From the NCBI GenBank assembly GCA_017473225.1, contig JAFUMG010000057.1, forward strand, positions 1 through 52,578: 52,578 nt of DNA, in the 5' to 3' direction. Within the stretch, counting starts at the first letter, position 1; each line of letters begins with the position of its first letter. The position numbers were made by a program, and so were the translations under genes. This DNA comes from Oscillospiraceae bacterium. Its GTDB lineage: Bacteria > Bacillota > Clostridia > Oscillospirales > Oscillospiraceae. Below the pieces are notes generated by a model, which did no database searches, was not told the origin of the DNA, and saw only the letters and a program-made list of their open reading frames with translations. Of this stretch, positions 1-7,595 are shown one piece after another.

Positions 1-85
1 AAAGCCCGCAATCTGGTGGGTTAACTTTCTGCGCCCTTTTTGCAATACTACTGCGCAAAATTTATGCTTGACAAACATTAGCTAG

Positions 86-376
86 ATTTATCTGTCAGTT
101 GTCTGCCGCACCCCAAGGCCCCCTTGTGTAAAGGGGGCTGGCTCGGCGATAGCCGAGACTGGGGGATTGTGCAGCAGAAGGCTGGAATAACCACCACATT
201 TCGGCAAATTCGTATTGCAGTGCAGCAATCCCTCAGTCAAAAATCGGAGATTTTTGACAGCTCCCTTTACACAAGGGAGCCTTGGGGCGCTTCCGCGCCA
301 CTGCGCCCGCTTCTCGCTACAGAGCGCAACCGCCGTAGGCGGCTCTTAGCGCGGAGTAGTGCGTTAAACTACAATT
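86..376 (+). repeat. MITE-like repeat, family A, copy 1 (composite)
   Basis: This non-coding stretch begins with a degenerate terminus and ends in TTAAACTACAATT. The interior holds nested palindromes: CCCCCTTGTGTAAAGGGGG near 119-138, a GGCTCGGCGATAGCCGAG stem, and a TCAAAAATCGGAGATTTTTGA stem. The same body recurs at 23138-23379, 40133-40375 (inverted) and 52431 to the window end. The right part (about 300-370) instead matches the body of the repeat at 14274-14574, so this copy is a composite. Its right terminus abuts the stop codon of the minus-strand sulfoxide reductase gene. It explains the 375-bp gap at the start of the window; nothing else is seen in bases 1-85. Confidence 0.85.
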
Positions 377-825
377 CACAGCACCCGTTCCAGTATCTCC
401 ACGATCCTTTCCAGCCCCACCCGGTCGGCTTCGGTGAAGCGGGCCAAATGGGGGCTGTCGATATCCAGCACGCCCCAGATTCTCCCGTCCTTGTGGATGG
501 GGAGCACGATCTCGGACCGGGAGGCGCAGTCGCAGGCGATATGGCCCGGGAAGGCGTGGACATCCTCCACCCGCTGAACGGCGTCCTCCGCCACGGCGGT
601 GCCGCAGACGCCTTTGCCTACCGGGATAACGATGCAGGCGGGCTTTCCCTGGAAGGGGCCCAGGATCAGCCGGTCCTTTTCCATTTTATAAAAACCGACC
701 CAGTTGATCTCCGGCAATTCCTGCCACAGCAGGGCGGAGGCGTTGGCAAGATTCGCCGTTTCATAGGGCACGCCGTCGGTCAGAGCCGCCAGCTGGGCGG
801 CGAGGGATTCATAGTTGACTGTCAT
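376..825 (-). CDS. msrC: Free methionine-(R)-sulfoxide reductase (fRMsr, GAF domain)
   Basis: A 149-residue single-domain GAF protein. Enzymes of this family reduce free methionine-(R)-sulfoxide in the cytosol using thioredoxin-type donors. The family cysteines are visible: C64 in PACIVIP, C74 in GKGVCGTA and C98 in HIACD, with the 10- and 24-residue spacing known from the E. coli enzyme; C100 is an additional cysteine. Length is normal for the family. The ATG at 825 is chosen because AAGGAGGT lies just upstream; a longer frame to 879 has no ribosome-binding site. The TGA stop touches the terminus of the adjacent family A repeat. The gene stands alone, divergent from spoIVB. The family assignment is very likely; the activity is inferred. 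Confidence 0.9.
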   Translation of the reverse strand: MTVNYESLAAQLAALTDGVPYETANLANASALLWQELPEINWVGFYKMEKDRLILGPFQGKPACIVIPVGKGVCGTAVAEDAVQRVEDVHAFPGHIACDCASRSEIVLPIHKDGRIWGVLDIDSPHLARFTEADRVGLERIVEILERVL

Positions 826-850
826 GGGATCGACCTCCTTGTTTCCCTCT

Positions 851-879
851 ATACTACAGGAAGCGGCGCCCATTATCAA
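851..879 (-). promoter_or_regulatory. Likely sigma-A promoter of the fRMsr gene
   Basis: On the minus strand TTGATA (879-874) is followed by a 17-bp spacer and TAGTAT (856-851), placed about 25 bp upstream of the start codon at 825. Confidence 0.55.
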
Positions 880-990
880 GGCAAAATTTGACAGCGTTTC
901 CGCACCGTCCCTGAATTTTCGACTTTTTCAGGGGTTACATTTCGTCCTCCGCGGAATATTAAAAAGGCAAAGAAAAAGGAGGGCTGCAAT

Positions 991-1956
991 TTGAAAAAGC
1001 TGGCAAATCGCTGTATTTTCGCTTTGATCTCAATATTATTTCTATCGTCAGGCGCTTCGGCGGCGGAGTATCTGATCCCTGTGGGCCGGGTGGTGGGGCT
1101 GGAGCTGTCCCAGGGCAGCGTCACGGTGGCCGCCTTTGACGACACGCTCCCCGCCGCCAAAAACGCCGGCCTTCATGTGGGCGACGAGATCCGCGCCATT
1201 GACGGCCGGGATGTGGACTGCGCCGAGGATGTCCGCCGGGCGCTGGACCATTCCGACGGCACCGTGGAGTTGACCATCTCCCGGGGCGGAAACGAAAAGA
1301 CCATTTCCATGGAGCCGGAGGTCACCGCCGACGGTCCCCGGCTGGGCGTCTATCTGCGCCAGGGCATCACCGGCATCGGCACCGTCACCTGGTACGACCC
1401 GGAAACCGGCGCCTTCGGCACTCTGGGTCACGGCGTCAACGACGGGAAGGGGAATCTGCTGACCATGAGCAGGGGCCTGGCCTATCCCGCGTCGGTGGTC
1501 TCTGTACAAAAGGGAAGATCCGGCCATCCGGGGCAGCTGAAGGGCGCGCTGTCCAGCGACCGGCTGCTGGGCACCCTCTCGGGCAACACCGCCCAGGGCG
1601 TCTTCGGCACCGCGCCTGACGCCTGGGAGGGTGAGCTGATGGAGGTGGCCTCCTACAGCGACATCCGCGCTGGCGAGGCGACCATCCGCTCCACCGTCAC
1701 CGACGGGGAACCCCGGGATTATTCTGTGGAAATTCTGAAAATCTATCCCCAAAGCCGCTCCGACGGCCGTAATCTGCTGCTGAAGGTCACCGACCCGGCG
1801 CTGCTGGAAACCACCGGCGGGATCGTGCAGGGGATGAGCGGCAGTCCCCTTATACAAGATGGGAAGCTAATAGGAGCCGTGACCCACGTTTTGGTCAATG
1901 ATCCCACCACCGGCTACGGAATTTTCATTGAAAACATGCTTGATGCAGCTTCATAA
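991..1956 (+). CDS. spoIVB: SpoIVB stage IV sporulation serine peptidase (3' end supplied by the integrated element)
   Basis: A 321-residue protein with a signal anchor (about residues 5-24), a PDZ domain (about 30-110) and an S55 peptidase domain. SpoIVB is secreted by the forespore and cleaves the SpoIVFA complex to activate pro-sigma-K processing in the mother cell. H147 in LGHGV and S283 in GMSGSP fit the catalytic residues. The TTG at 991 is chosen because AAAGGAGGG precedes it and it starts the signal sequence. The codons for GMSGSP form the recombination core of the integrated element. The 40 residues from S283 on, plus the downstream terminator, therefore come from the element, and the original 3' end is displaced to 12643-12764. 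The hybrid protein keeps full length, so function is probably preserved. Confidence 0.93.
   Translation: MKKLANRCIFALISILFLSSGASAAEYLIPVGRVVGLELSQGSVTVAAFDDTLPAAKNAGLHVGDEIRAIDGRDVDCAEDVRRALDHSDGTVELTISRGGNEKTISMEPEVTADGPRLGVYLRQGITGIGTVTWYDPETGAFGTLGHGVNDGKGNLLTMSRGLAYPASVVSVQKGRSGHPGQLKGALSSDRLLGTLSGNTAQGVFGTAPDAWEGELMEVASYSDIRAGEATIRSTVTDGEPRDYSVEILKIYPQSRSDGRNLLLKVTDPALLETTGGIVQGMSGSPLIQDGKLIGAVTHVLVNDPTTGYGIFIENMLDAAS
1835..1847 (+). repeat. Left attachment core (attL)
   Basis: TGAGCGGCAGTCC encodes part of the SpoIVB catalytic GMSGSP motif and is repeated exactly at 12643-12655. Base composition shifts from GC-rich to AT-richer right after it. Confidence 0.8.
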
Positions 1957-1963
1957 TCGCCAA

Positions 1964-1996
1964 AAACCACCGATTTTAGAAAAAATCGGTGGTTTT
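1964..1996 (+). terminator. Intrinsic terminator after spoIVB
   Basis: A perfect 14-bp stem AAACCACCGATTTT pairs across a short A-rich loop with its complement and is followed by TTTT. It belongs to the element and supplies transcription termination for the hybrid spoIVB. Confidence 0.85.
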
Positions 1997-2068
1997 ATCG
2001 GTTATAAGCCTCATCATTTGCCGCTGGACTTGCACTCAAAATAAACCCTCAATAAACATATTTTCATA

Positions 2069-2098
2069 TACCAGCAGTCCGCCCTATACAAGTGGTAT
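2069..2098 (+). promoter_or_regulatory. Dyad resembling the attL arm, upstream of the recombinase
   Basis: ATACCA (2069-2074) and TGGTAT (2093-2098) are inverted. Between them GCAGTCC, a 3-bp gap and CTATACAAG repeat the arrangement found in the attL right arm (1841-1856, GCAGTCC then CTTATACAAG). The site lies about 90 bp upstream of the recombinase start, next to a TATACT box, so it may be a recombinase-binding or autoregulatory site. This is an inference from similarity only. Confidence 0.4.
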
Positions 2099-2186
2099 CT
2101 TTTATGATATACTATTATAAAAGAATTTGACTATTCTGACGTCCATCTTATACAATATCAATCATCAAAGGAAGGAGAGTCCAGCT

Positions 2187-3869
2187 ATGGCAAGAAAGTC
2201 CCGCTATGCAAATAATATCCCAGATATTGCTCTTATGACCAGGGCATATACAAACCGAACGGGTATCTATGCCCGTATATCCCGTGCTGACGGTGATTCC
2301 ACCAGCGAATCCATCAAAAATCAGATTCAGATTTGTCAGAAGCATATCCATATGAGCGAGGATCTTGTTTGTGTCCAGATATATCAGGACGATGGGGAAA
2401 GTGGTCTGGATTTCGATCGTCCCGGATTCAGGAAAATGATGAACGATATTCATGACGGCACCATAAATTGTGTGATTGTAAAGGATGTATCACGCATCGG
2501 ACGGGACTATATTGATGTTGGAAAGCTGCTTCTTCAGGACTTCCCTCAAATGGGTGTGCGCTTTGTTAGTGTAAATGACAATTATGATAATGTTAATGAT
2601 CAAGATGGCCTTTGGAGTTTAGATCTCATTCTGAAAACGGTACTGCATAACTGGGAATCCAAGTCAACTTCCCAGCGAATTATCACTGCCATTGAGGCAA
2701 AGGTCCAAAGAGGCGAATATCTGCCTGCATCCGGAAGCATACCTTATGGCTATCTCAAAGATGCCGAAAATAAAACCTATACTCCGGATCCTGAAACGAT
2801 TCCAGTGGTACAAAAGATTTATACCTTATTCTGTACCGGCATGACTTATACAGAAATCGCCAAACAACTGAATTCAGAAGGGATCCCCTGCCCGGGTAAG
2901 CTGAAATATCTTCGCGGCCACTCCAAGAATTCCAAGTACGCAGATGCACTTTGGAACCGGAAAACAATTCGGGAGATTCTCTGTGATCAGGTTTATATTG
3001 GCAACCGCGTTCATGGGAAGATGAAGAAATCTGCACCTGGGAAAAATAAACAGTACACTTCTGAAGATGATTGGACAATTGTTTTCAACACGCATCCCGC
3101 TATTATTTCTCAGGAACAATTTGCTGCCGTACAGGATATCATTTCCAACGGGCACACAGATTCTCCTGAACAAAGCAAACGACCGGATGCAGCACCCAGC
3201 CTTAAGGATGTTTTGCTTGAGAAACTGGTTTGCGCAGATTGTGGAGAGCCCTTGTATGCTGACAAACGATGTTCCCGGGCAGCTTCCAATACACCCAGTC
3301 AAATCTACTATCAGTGCAGAACTTACAAGAAATCTAAGCGGACCCAATGCAGCAACCATTATCTCACAGATTCAGTGCTGACAGAAATCGTTGATCAAGC
3401 AATATACTACAATACCAACTACATTCTGAACTCTGATGTCTGCTGCCAAATTGTATCCGATTGTGAGAACAGTCTGGAAACACTGAAGTGGAAAATCCAC
3501 TCTCTTCGGCAAAAGTTGGAATGTCTGGATCGTGAGACAGACCGTCTCTTCGTTAGCTATACCGAAGGAAGCCTTAATTCGTCTGCATTCAAACAACAGC
3601 ACGCAATTATTAAGGAGGAACGGAATAATACAGAGAAATGGTTGGATCAAATCATTGCCGAACGTAAAAAAACAGAACAAAACTACTATTCCATGCAGTT
3701 CTGCCGACAAGGATTTATCAATTATGCTACCACCCATGAGCTGACGAAGGACATAGCTGATGTCATGATCGATCGAATTGAAGTACACGCCAATAAAGAT
3801 GTTGTCATCTACTTCAAATTCAAAGGTGTACAATTTACGGATACTTCCTCTAAAGAAGGTACTGTATAA
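2187..3869 (+). CDS. Large serine recombinase (resolvase/recombinase/zinc-ribbon type)
   Basis: A 560-residue site-specific recombinase that presumably integrates and excises this element. The N-terminal resolvase domain (about 25-170) has the catalytic-serine motif YARIS and IVKDVSRIGRDY. A recombinase domain (about 190-310) contains YGYLKD and IREILCDQVYIGN. A zinc ribbon follows (CADCGEPL near 349, YYQCRTY near 375, TQCSNH near 386). After it come a probable coiled coil (about 430-500) and a C-terminal tail. It resembles the TndX/TnpX group. ATG 2187 is preferred because GGAAGGAGAG is 7 bp upstream; a frame from 2127 adds 20 unlikely residues. The gene sits next to the attL site, as usual for serine integrases. 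AT-richer codon use than the surrounding host genes indicates acquisition. Confidence 0.93.
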   Translation: MARKSRYANNIPDIALMTRAYTNRTGIYARISRADGDSTSESIKNQIQICQKHIHMSEDLVCVQIYQDDGESGLDFDRPGFRKMMNDIHDGTINCVIVKDVSRIGRDYIDVGKLLLQDFPQMGVRFVSVNDNYDNVNDQDGLWSLDLILKTVLHNWESKSTSQRIITAIEAKVQRGEYLPASGSIPYGYLKDAENKTYTPDPETIPVVQKIYTLFCTGMTYTEIAKQLNSEGIPCPGKLKYLRGHSKNSKYADALWNRKTIREILCDQVYIGNRVHGKMKKSAPGKNKQYTSEDDWTIVFNTHPAIISQEQFAAVQDIISNGHTDSPEQSKRPDAAPSLKDVLLEKLVCADCGEPLYADKRCSRAASNTPSQIYYQCRTYKKSKRTQCSNHYLTDSVLTEIVDQAIYYNTNYILNSDVCCQIVSDCENSLETLKWKIHSLRQKLECLDRETDRLFVSYTEGSLNSSAFKQQHAIIKEERNNTEKWLDQIIAERKKTEQNYYSMQFCRQGFINYATTHELTKDIADVMIDRIEVHANKDVVIYFKFKGVQFTDTSSKEGTV

Positions 3870-3935
3870 ATGATTTATCATTTCGATCGTGAAGTTCTTG
3901 TTTAATGCTTGCCTTGAACTTCTTTGGTCGAACAG

Positions 3936-4063
3936 AAAGGAGGGGCATGAAAGCCAGCGGATACTCAAATATTAAGCAAATACACATCTAGTTCCAAGGC
4001 TTCGTGCCAATCCCTATATTGACCACACAATATGACCAACCATCCGCTGGTTCGCCCTCCTTT
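3936..4063 (+). promoter_or_regulatory. Long-range hairpin that would sequester a Shine-Dalgarno site
   Basis: AAAGGAGGG (3936-3944) pairs with CCCTCCTTT (4055-4063), and CCAGCGGAT (3954-3962) pairs with ATCCGCTGG (4042-4050). Nested inside is the hairpin ATATTG/CAATAT (4016-4033). The first arm is a strong ribosome-binding site in front of a 14-codon ORF. The layout resembles a translational-attenuation leader. This structure explains most of the 410-bp gap between the recombinase and the next gene. Confidence 0.45.
3947..3991 (+). CDS. Possible 14-residue leader peptide (MKASGYSNIKQIHI)
   Basis: ATG at 3947 follows AAAGGAGGGG at an ideal distance and opens a 14-codon frame ending in TAG at 3989-3991. 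The ribosome-binding site is itself paired in the surrounding long hairpin. It resembles no peptide I know. The placement is suggestive; whether it is translated is unknown. Confidence 0.3.
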   Translation: MKASGYSNIKQIHI

Positions 4064-4231
4064 TCAAGTTCTTCGTTCCATCTTTGCTTGCTATATTTTG
4101 TTGACTATCAACGTGATAAACCAATATGATTCATGCTAATAAATCCTTTTTATTTTTACAAATATTCATTTAATTCCGAATTTTAAATGATTAACGCAAA
4201 ATAATTTGTCAAAAAATTATTGCATTTATTA

Positions 4232-4259
4232 TTGACTGTGAATATAATATTTATATCAT
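4232..4259 (+). promoter_or_regulatory. Probable promoter of the AlbA_2 gene
   Basis: TTGACT (4232-4237), a 16-bp AT-rich spacer and TATCAT (4254-4259) stand 20 bp upstream of the start codon. The motif ATTGACTGTG here (4231-4240) recurs at 5761-5770 inside the repeat pair upstream of jetA. Confidence 0.45.
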
Positions 4260-4279
4260 AATTCTATAGAGGTGATTCT

Positions 4280-5743
4280 ATGCCTTTTGCCGCAAATAGC
4301 ATTGCTGCCATCATAAATGAAGCACGAAGCAATTCCAGTGAATTGCCTTGGATCGAGTTTAAGACTAACAACGCAGATCCTCAAACCATCGGTGAATATG
4401 TCAGTGCAATGTCAAACACTGCAGCCCTTTTTGGAAAAGCGCACGCTTTTTTGATTTGGGGTATCGATGATGTTACTCATGATGTTATCGGAACAGACTT
4501 CAAGTATGACAAACGGAAAGTCGGACAGCAGGCATTGGAACTTTGGATATCAACGCAGCTCCAGCCACAGGTTCAGATTTATTTCCATGACACGACTATT
4601 GACGGCAAACATGTTGTTTTGCTGGAGATTAGTCCCGCCTTTGCTGAACCCGTAAAATTCAAAGGCGTTGACTATATCCGAATCGATTCGCATAAGAAAA
4701 AGCTGAAGGATTTCCCTGATACCGAACGAGAATTGTGGTCCATTTTTACCCGGAAACCTTTCGAGTCAATGATCGCCCTGGAAAATGTTCCTGGCGAACT
4801 GGTTCTTCGTTATTTGGATTATCCTTCATATTTCGACTTGCTATCACTTGATATCCCCAGCACAAAGGACGGTATACTCGAGCAGTTATTAACCGAAAAA
4901 CTAATTGTCAAGGACGAAACTGGGGCATTTAATATCACAAACCTCGGTGCCATTCTTTTTGCTCGCCGCCTTAGTGATTTTCCGTCTTTGGAACGAAAGG
5001 CTATCAGAGTTATCAAGTATACAGGAAACAACCGAATTGCTGGTGCTAGCCGTGAGCAAATCGGTGGCAAGGGATATGCCAACGGTTTTGAAGGACTTAT
5101 TAATTATATCAACGGTTTGCTTCCTGTGAACGAGGTTATGGGAGCCGCACTTAGAAAAGATGTTCCGATGTACCCCGAGCTTGCCGTCAGAGAAGTTGTA
5201 GCCAATGCCATTATACATCAGAATTTCTTCTTAACGGGTACAAGCCCGGTTATTGAGATATTCGATAATCGTATGGAGATTACCAATCCCGGTATCCCCC
5301 TTATTGATAAAGAGCGTTTTGTTGATCATCCTCCTGTTTCCAGGAACGAAATGCTTGCATCGTTTATGCGGAGAATCGGCGTTTGTGAGGAACGTGGCAG
5401 TGGTTTTGATAAGGTTGTCGCTCAAACCGAAGCCTTCCAATTACCTGCACCTGAAATCGAGCTCTATGATAACAGTACACGCGTGACCTTGTTTGCACAT
5501 AAGACCTTTTCGGAAATGAGCCGGGAAGATCGGCTGCGAGCATGCTATCTGCATGCATGCCTGAAGCGCGTCAACAGAGAATATTTAACCAATGCATCCT
5601 TGCGTGAGCGTTTCCAAATTGATGTTAAAAATAGCTCCATGATATCCCGCTTGTTAAATGATGCATGTAAGTCCGGATTAATAAAGATGGTAGACGAAAC
5701 AGTCGGTGCAAAAAACAGAAGATACCTTCCTTATTGGGCTTGA
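4280..5743 (+). CDS. AlbA_2 (Schlafen-like) domain and HATPase protein
   Basis: A 487-residue protein. The N-terminal AlbA_2 domain (about residues 15-130) has the conserved WIEFKTN and HAFLIWGIDD segments. The C-terminal GHKL-type ATP-binding region (about 295-400) contains ELAVREVVANAIIHQNF, IEIFDNRMEITNPG and EERGSGFDKV. A winged-helix-like end follows (about 430-487). Proteins of this architecture (COG2865) are widespread on mobile elements; they are annotated as putative transcriptional regulators or RNA-binding proteins, and some act in phage defence. The start at 4280 has AGAGGTGAT upstream. Its place between the recombinase and the Wadjet genes suggests accessory or defence cargo. The domain call is firm; the biological role is unknown. 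Confidence 0.85.
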   Translation: MPFAANSIAAIINEARSNSSELPWIEFKTNNADPQTIGEYVSAMSNTAALFGKAHAFLIWGIDDVTHDVIGTDFKYDKRKVGQQALELWISTQLQPQVQIYFHDTTIDGKHVVLLEISPAFAEPVKFKGVDYIRIDSHKKKLKDFPDTERELWSIFTRKPFESMIALENVPGELVLRYLDYPSYFDLLSLDIPSTKDGILEQLLTEKLIVKDETGAFNITNLGAILFARRLSDFPSLERKAIRVIKYTGNNRIAGASREQIGGKGYANGFEGLINYINGLLPVNEVMGAALRKDVPMYPELAVREVVANAIIHQNFFLTGTSPVIEIFDNRMEITNPGIPLIDKERFVDHPPVSRNEMLASFMRRIGVCEERGSGFDKVVAQTEAFQLPAPEIELYDNSTRVTLFAHKTFSEMSREDRLRACYLHACLKRVNREYLTNASLRERFQIDVKNSSMISRLLNDACKSGLIKMVDETVGAKNRRYLPYWA

Positions 5744-5750
5744 GTTTTTG

Positions 5751-5876
5751 TTGACTGGCAATTGACTGTGCAGTTTTATATAGTTCATATTTCTCAATAT
5801 TAATTGCAATTTCGACACATTTTATGAGATTTCTCACCTTTTTACCCCATAATAATTATTGACGGGCAATTGACTG
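5751..5876 (+). repeat. Pair of 18-bp direct repeats upstream of jetA
   Basis: The near-identical units 5751-5768 and 5859-5876 (17 of 18 bases match) each read TTGAC-GGCAATTGACTG with T or G at one position. They start 108 bp apart in the 360-bp gap before jetA. They could be operators or paired promoter elements, because TTGACT also resembles a -35 box. Apart from these, the hairpin at 5883-5916 and a weak promoter region, nothing else is recognised in 5744-6104. Confidence 0.6.
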
Positions 5877-5882
5877 ACCTAA

Positions 5883-5916
5883 GGCATCCCGCTTTATTAA
5901 TATCAAGCGGGATGCC
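5883..5916 (+). terminator. Perfect 12-bp hairpin, terminator-like without T-tract
   Basis: GGCATCCCGCTT and AAGCGGGATGCC pair perfectly around a 10-nt AT loop. There is no U-run on either side, so it could be a weak terminator, a processing element or an operator. Confidence 0.45.
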
Positions 5917-6104
5917 CACCGATAACAACCGACAGCAGCCAATACTCTACAAATAGATTATAGTCAATTTCATTTATTTACTTCTTTGTTCGTTCGGTCC
6001 CTTTTATTGGACATACTCAGAGATATATTACACATAAGATCATAAGATCAACAGACAACAGCTTACGATTAGCTTATTTCAGAAAGAGACAGGAGGCCCA
6101 TTAT

Positions 6105-7595
6105 ATGGCACTGGAAGCACGGTATTTAGAGAGCGTTCCGCAAACTAAGTATTTATCTGCTGAGAACTATGTCAGCTACCGGGCCATTATGCGTATTTTC
6201 TATCAGGAACACCAAAAAATGCATTATCAGTTGGACAAACAGACGATCATGGGTGAACTGCGCCAAGATCGTCTGTTTTCTACATATACCGATCAACAAT
6301 TGTCTCAAGACTTGGATCAGCTGATAAAGTGGAAAAATCTGACTGCTATTCAAGATCCGCGAAAGGTAAGAACTGTAGCGGATTTCCAAAACAAACAGTA
6401 CCAGTATATGATGTCTCAGGCTGCGTTGGAAATTGAACGCATGACAATCACTTTAGAGAATCTCTACACGTATACAACAGGGCTGACATCCAGTTCTTTC
6501 CGCCGTATTCAGCGTGCGCTGGATAAGATTGAAAAACTTGACCAAATGTCTTTGAAAGACATCGGTGATTGGTGGCAAGACCTGCAGGAAGACTTCTCAA
6601 GGCTCAGTCAGAGTTATCAGGACTATCTCCGAGAATTTTATGGCCCCAGTGCTGAGAAATACATGAAGTCTGAAGACTTCATTGTGTATAAACGCCATTT
6701 GATAACATATCTGGAAGAATTCGTCCAAGATCTTCAAAGCAGCTCTGCCCAAATAAGTGCACAGCTTGAGTACATATCTTCAGACACGACAGAAAAGCTT
6801 TTGAATCTGGTACATCAAAGCGAACTCGATATCCCCAGGCCTCTATCTGAGAAAACTGACCACTGGCAAGATGAACTACGGATGAAGAACGAAGGCGTGT
6901 GGCGTTCGCTGATTGGCTGGTTTTCCGGAAGTGATTCAACAGCACGGCAAGTAATGGAAGTTACAAACGAAGTTATCCGTCGTGTTGTTCAGAACGCTGC
7001 TATGCTGGTGCAAATGCAGAATATGGGCGTAAGCAACAAGGCAGAGCTACGTCACATCATGAAGCTGTTTTCTGAAACGCCTTCGTTGGATGAGGCACAT
7101 AAACTCTCTGCTTTGGTATTCGGCGCACAATATGCAAGGCATTACGTTGTTAATTCGGATCGGGATACTGACCGTATTGACAAAAGCTGTTTTCAGGAAG
7201 TTCCTATGGAGTTTTTATTACGGCCGCGCGAACGGACATATCGTCCGTCTATAGATCGGAGCGGATTTGCGGACAAGAGCGCAGACAAAAAGGAACAGCG
7301 CAGGCGCATCTTGGAAAATACTCAACGGCTGCGCGCAGAAGTAATGGGACATATACGCAATAAAAAGCTTGACTTTGCTCACTTAGAGACGCCTGTGACG
7401 CCAGAGGTCCGAACTGTCTTTTTGTCATGGCTGGCCATTGCAAATCTAAGCCCCGATAAAAAAGGCTCAACGGAATACGGCCAGCACTATTCATTAAAAT
7501 CCAGAGGTAAAGGAACCTGCACTATGGTTTGCACGGATGGAAATCTGACACTTCCGGATTGTGTGTTAGAATTTGAGGATGATGTAGATGCATGA
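6105..7595 (+). CDS. jetA: Wadjet JetA-like protein (TIGR02677 / DUF2397)
   Basis: A 496-residue protein, full length for this family. Visible family features include YVSYRAIMRIFYQEH near residue 25 (winged-helix region), DQLIKWKNLTAIQDPRKVRT near 80, a long helical middle with coiled-coil character, and a C-terminal basic segment KKEQRRRILENTQRLR. JetA is the kleisin-like subunit that bridges the SMC protein JetC and the JetB subunit in Wadjet, a complex that extrudes and cuts small circular plasmids. The ATG at 6105 follows AGGAGG. The stop overlaps the next start by 8 nt, so translation is probably coupled. The partner SMC gene is missing downstream. The family is clear; plasmid defence is doubtful without JetC. 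Confidence 0.85.
   Translation: MALEARYLESVPQTKYLSAENYVSYRAIMRIFYQEHQKMHYQLDKQTIMGELRQDRLFSTYTDQQLSQDLDQLIKWKNLTAIQDPRKVRTVADFQNKQYQYMMSQAALEIERMTITLENLYTYTTGLTSSSFRRIQRALDKIEKLDQMSLKDIGDWWQDLQEDFSRLSQSYQDYLREFYGPSAEKYMKSEDFIVYKRHLITYLEEFVQDLQSSSAQISAQLEYISSDTTEKLLNLVHQSELDIPRPLSEKTDHWQDELRMKNEGVWRSLIGWFSGSDSTARQVMEVTNEVIRRVVQNAAMLVQMQNMGVSNKAELRHIMKLFSETPSLDEAHKLSALVFGAQYARHYVVNSDRDTDRIDKSCFQEVPMEFLLRPRERTYRPSIDRSGFADKSADKKEQRRRILENTQRLRAEVMGHIRNKKLDFAHLETPVTPEVRTVFLSWLAIANLSPDKKGSTEYGQHYSLKSRGKGTCTMVCTDGNLTLPDCVLEFEDDVDA

Noticed and set aside
124-891. Plus-strand frame across the first repeat and msrC
   Set aside because: It translates a repeat and the reverse of an fRMsr with all conserved cysteines.
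3934-4064. Retron-type msr-msd RNA
   Set aside because: Inverted arms exist, but no reverse transcriptase gene is nearby.
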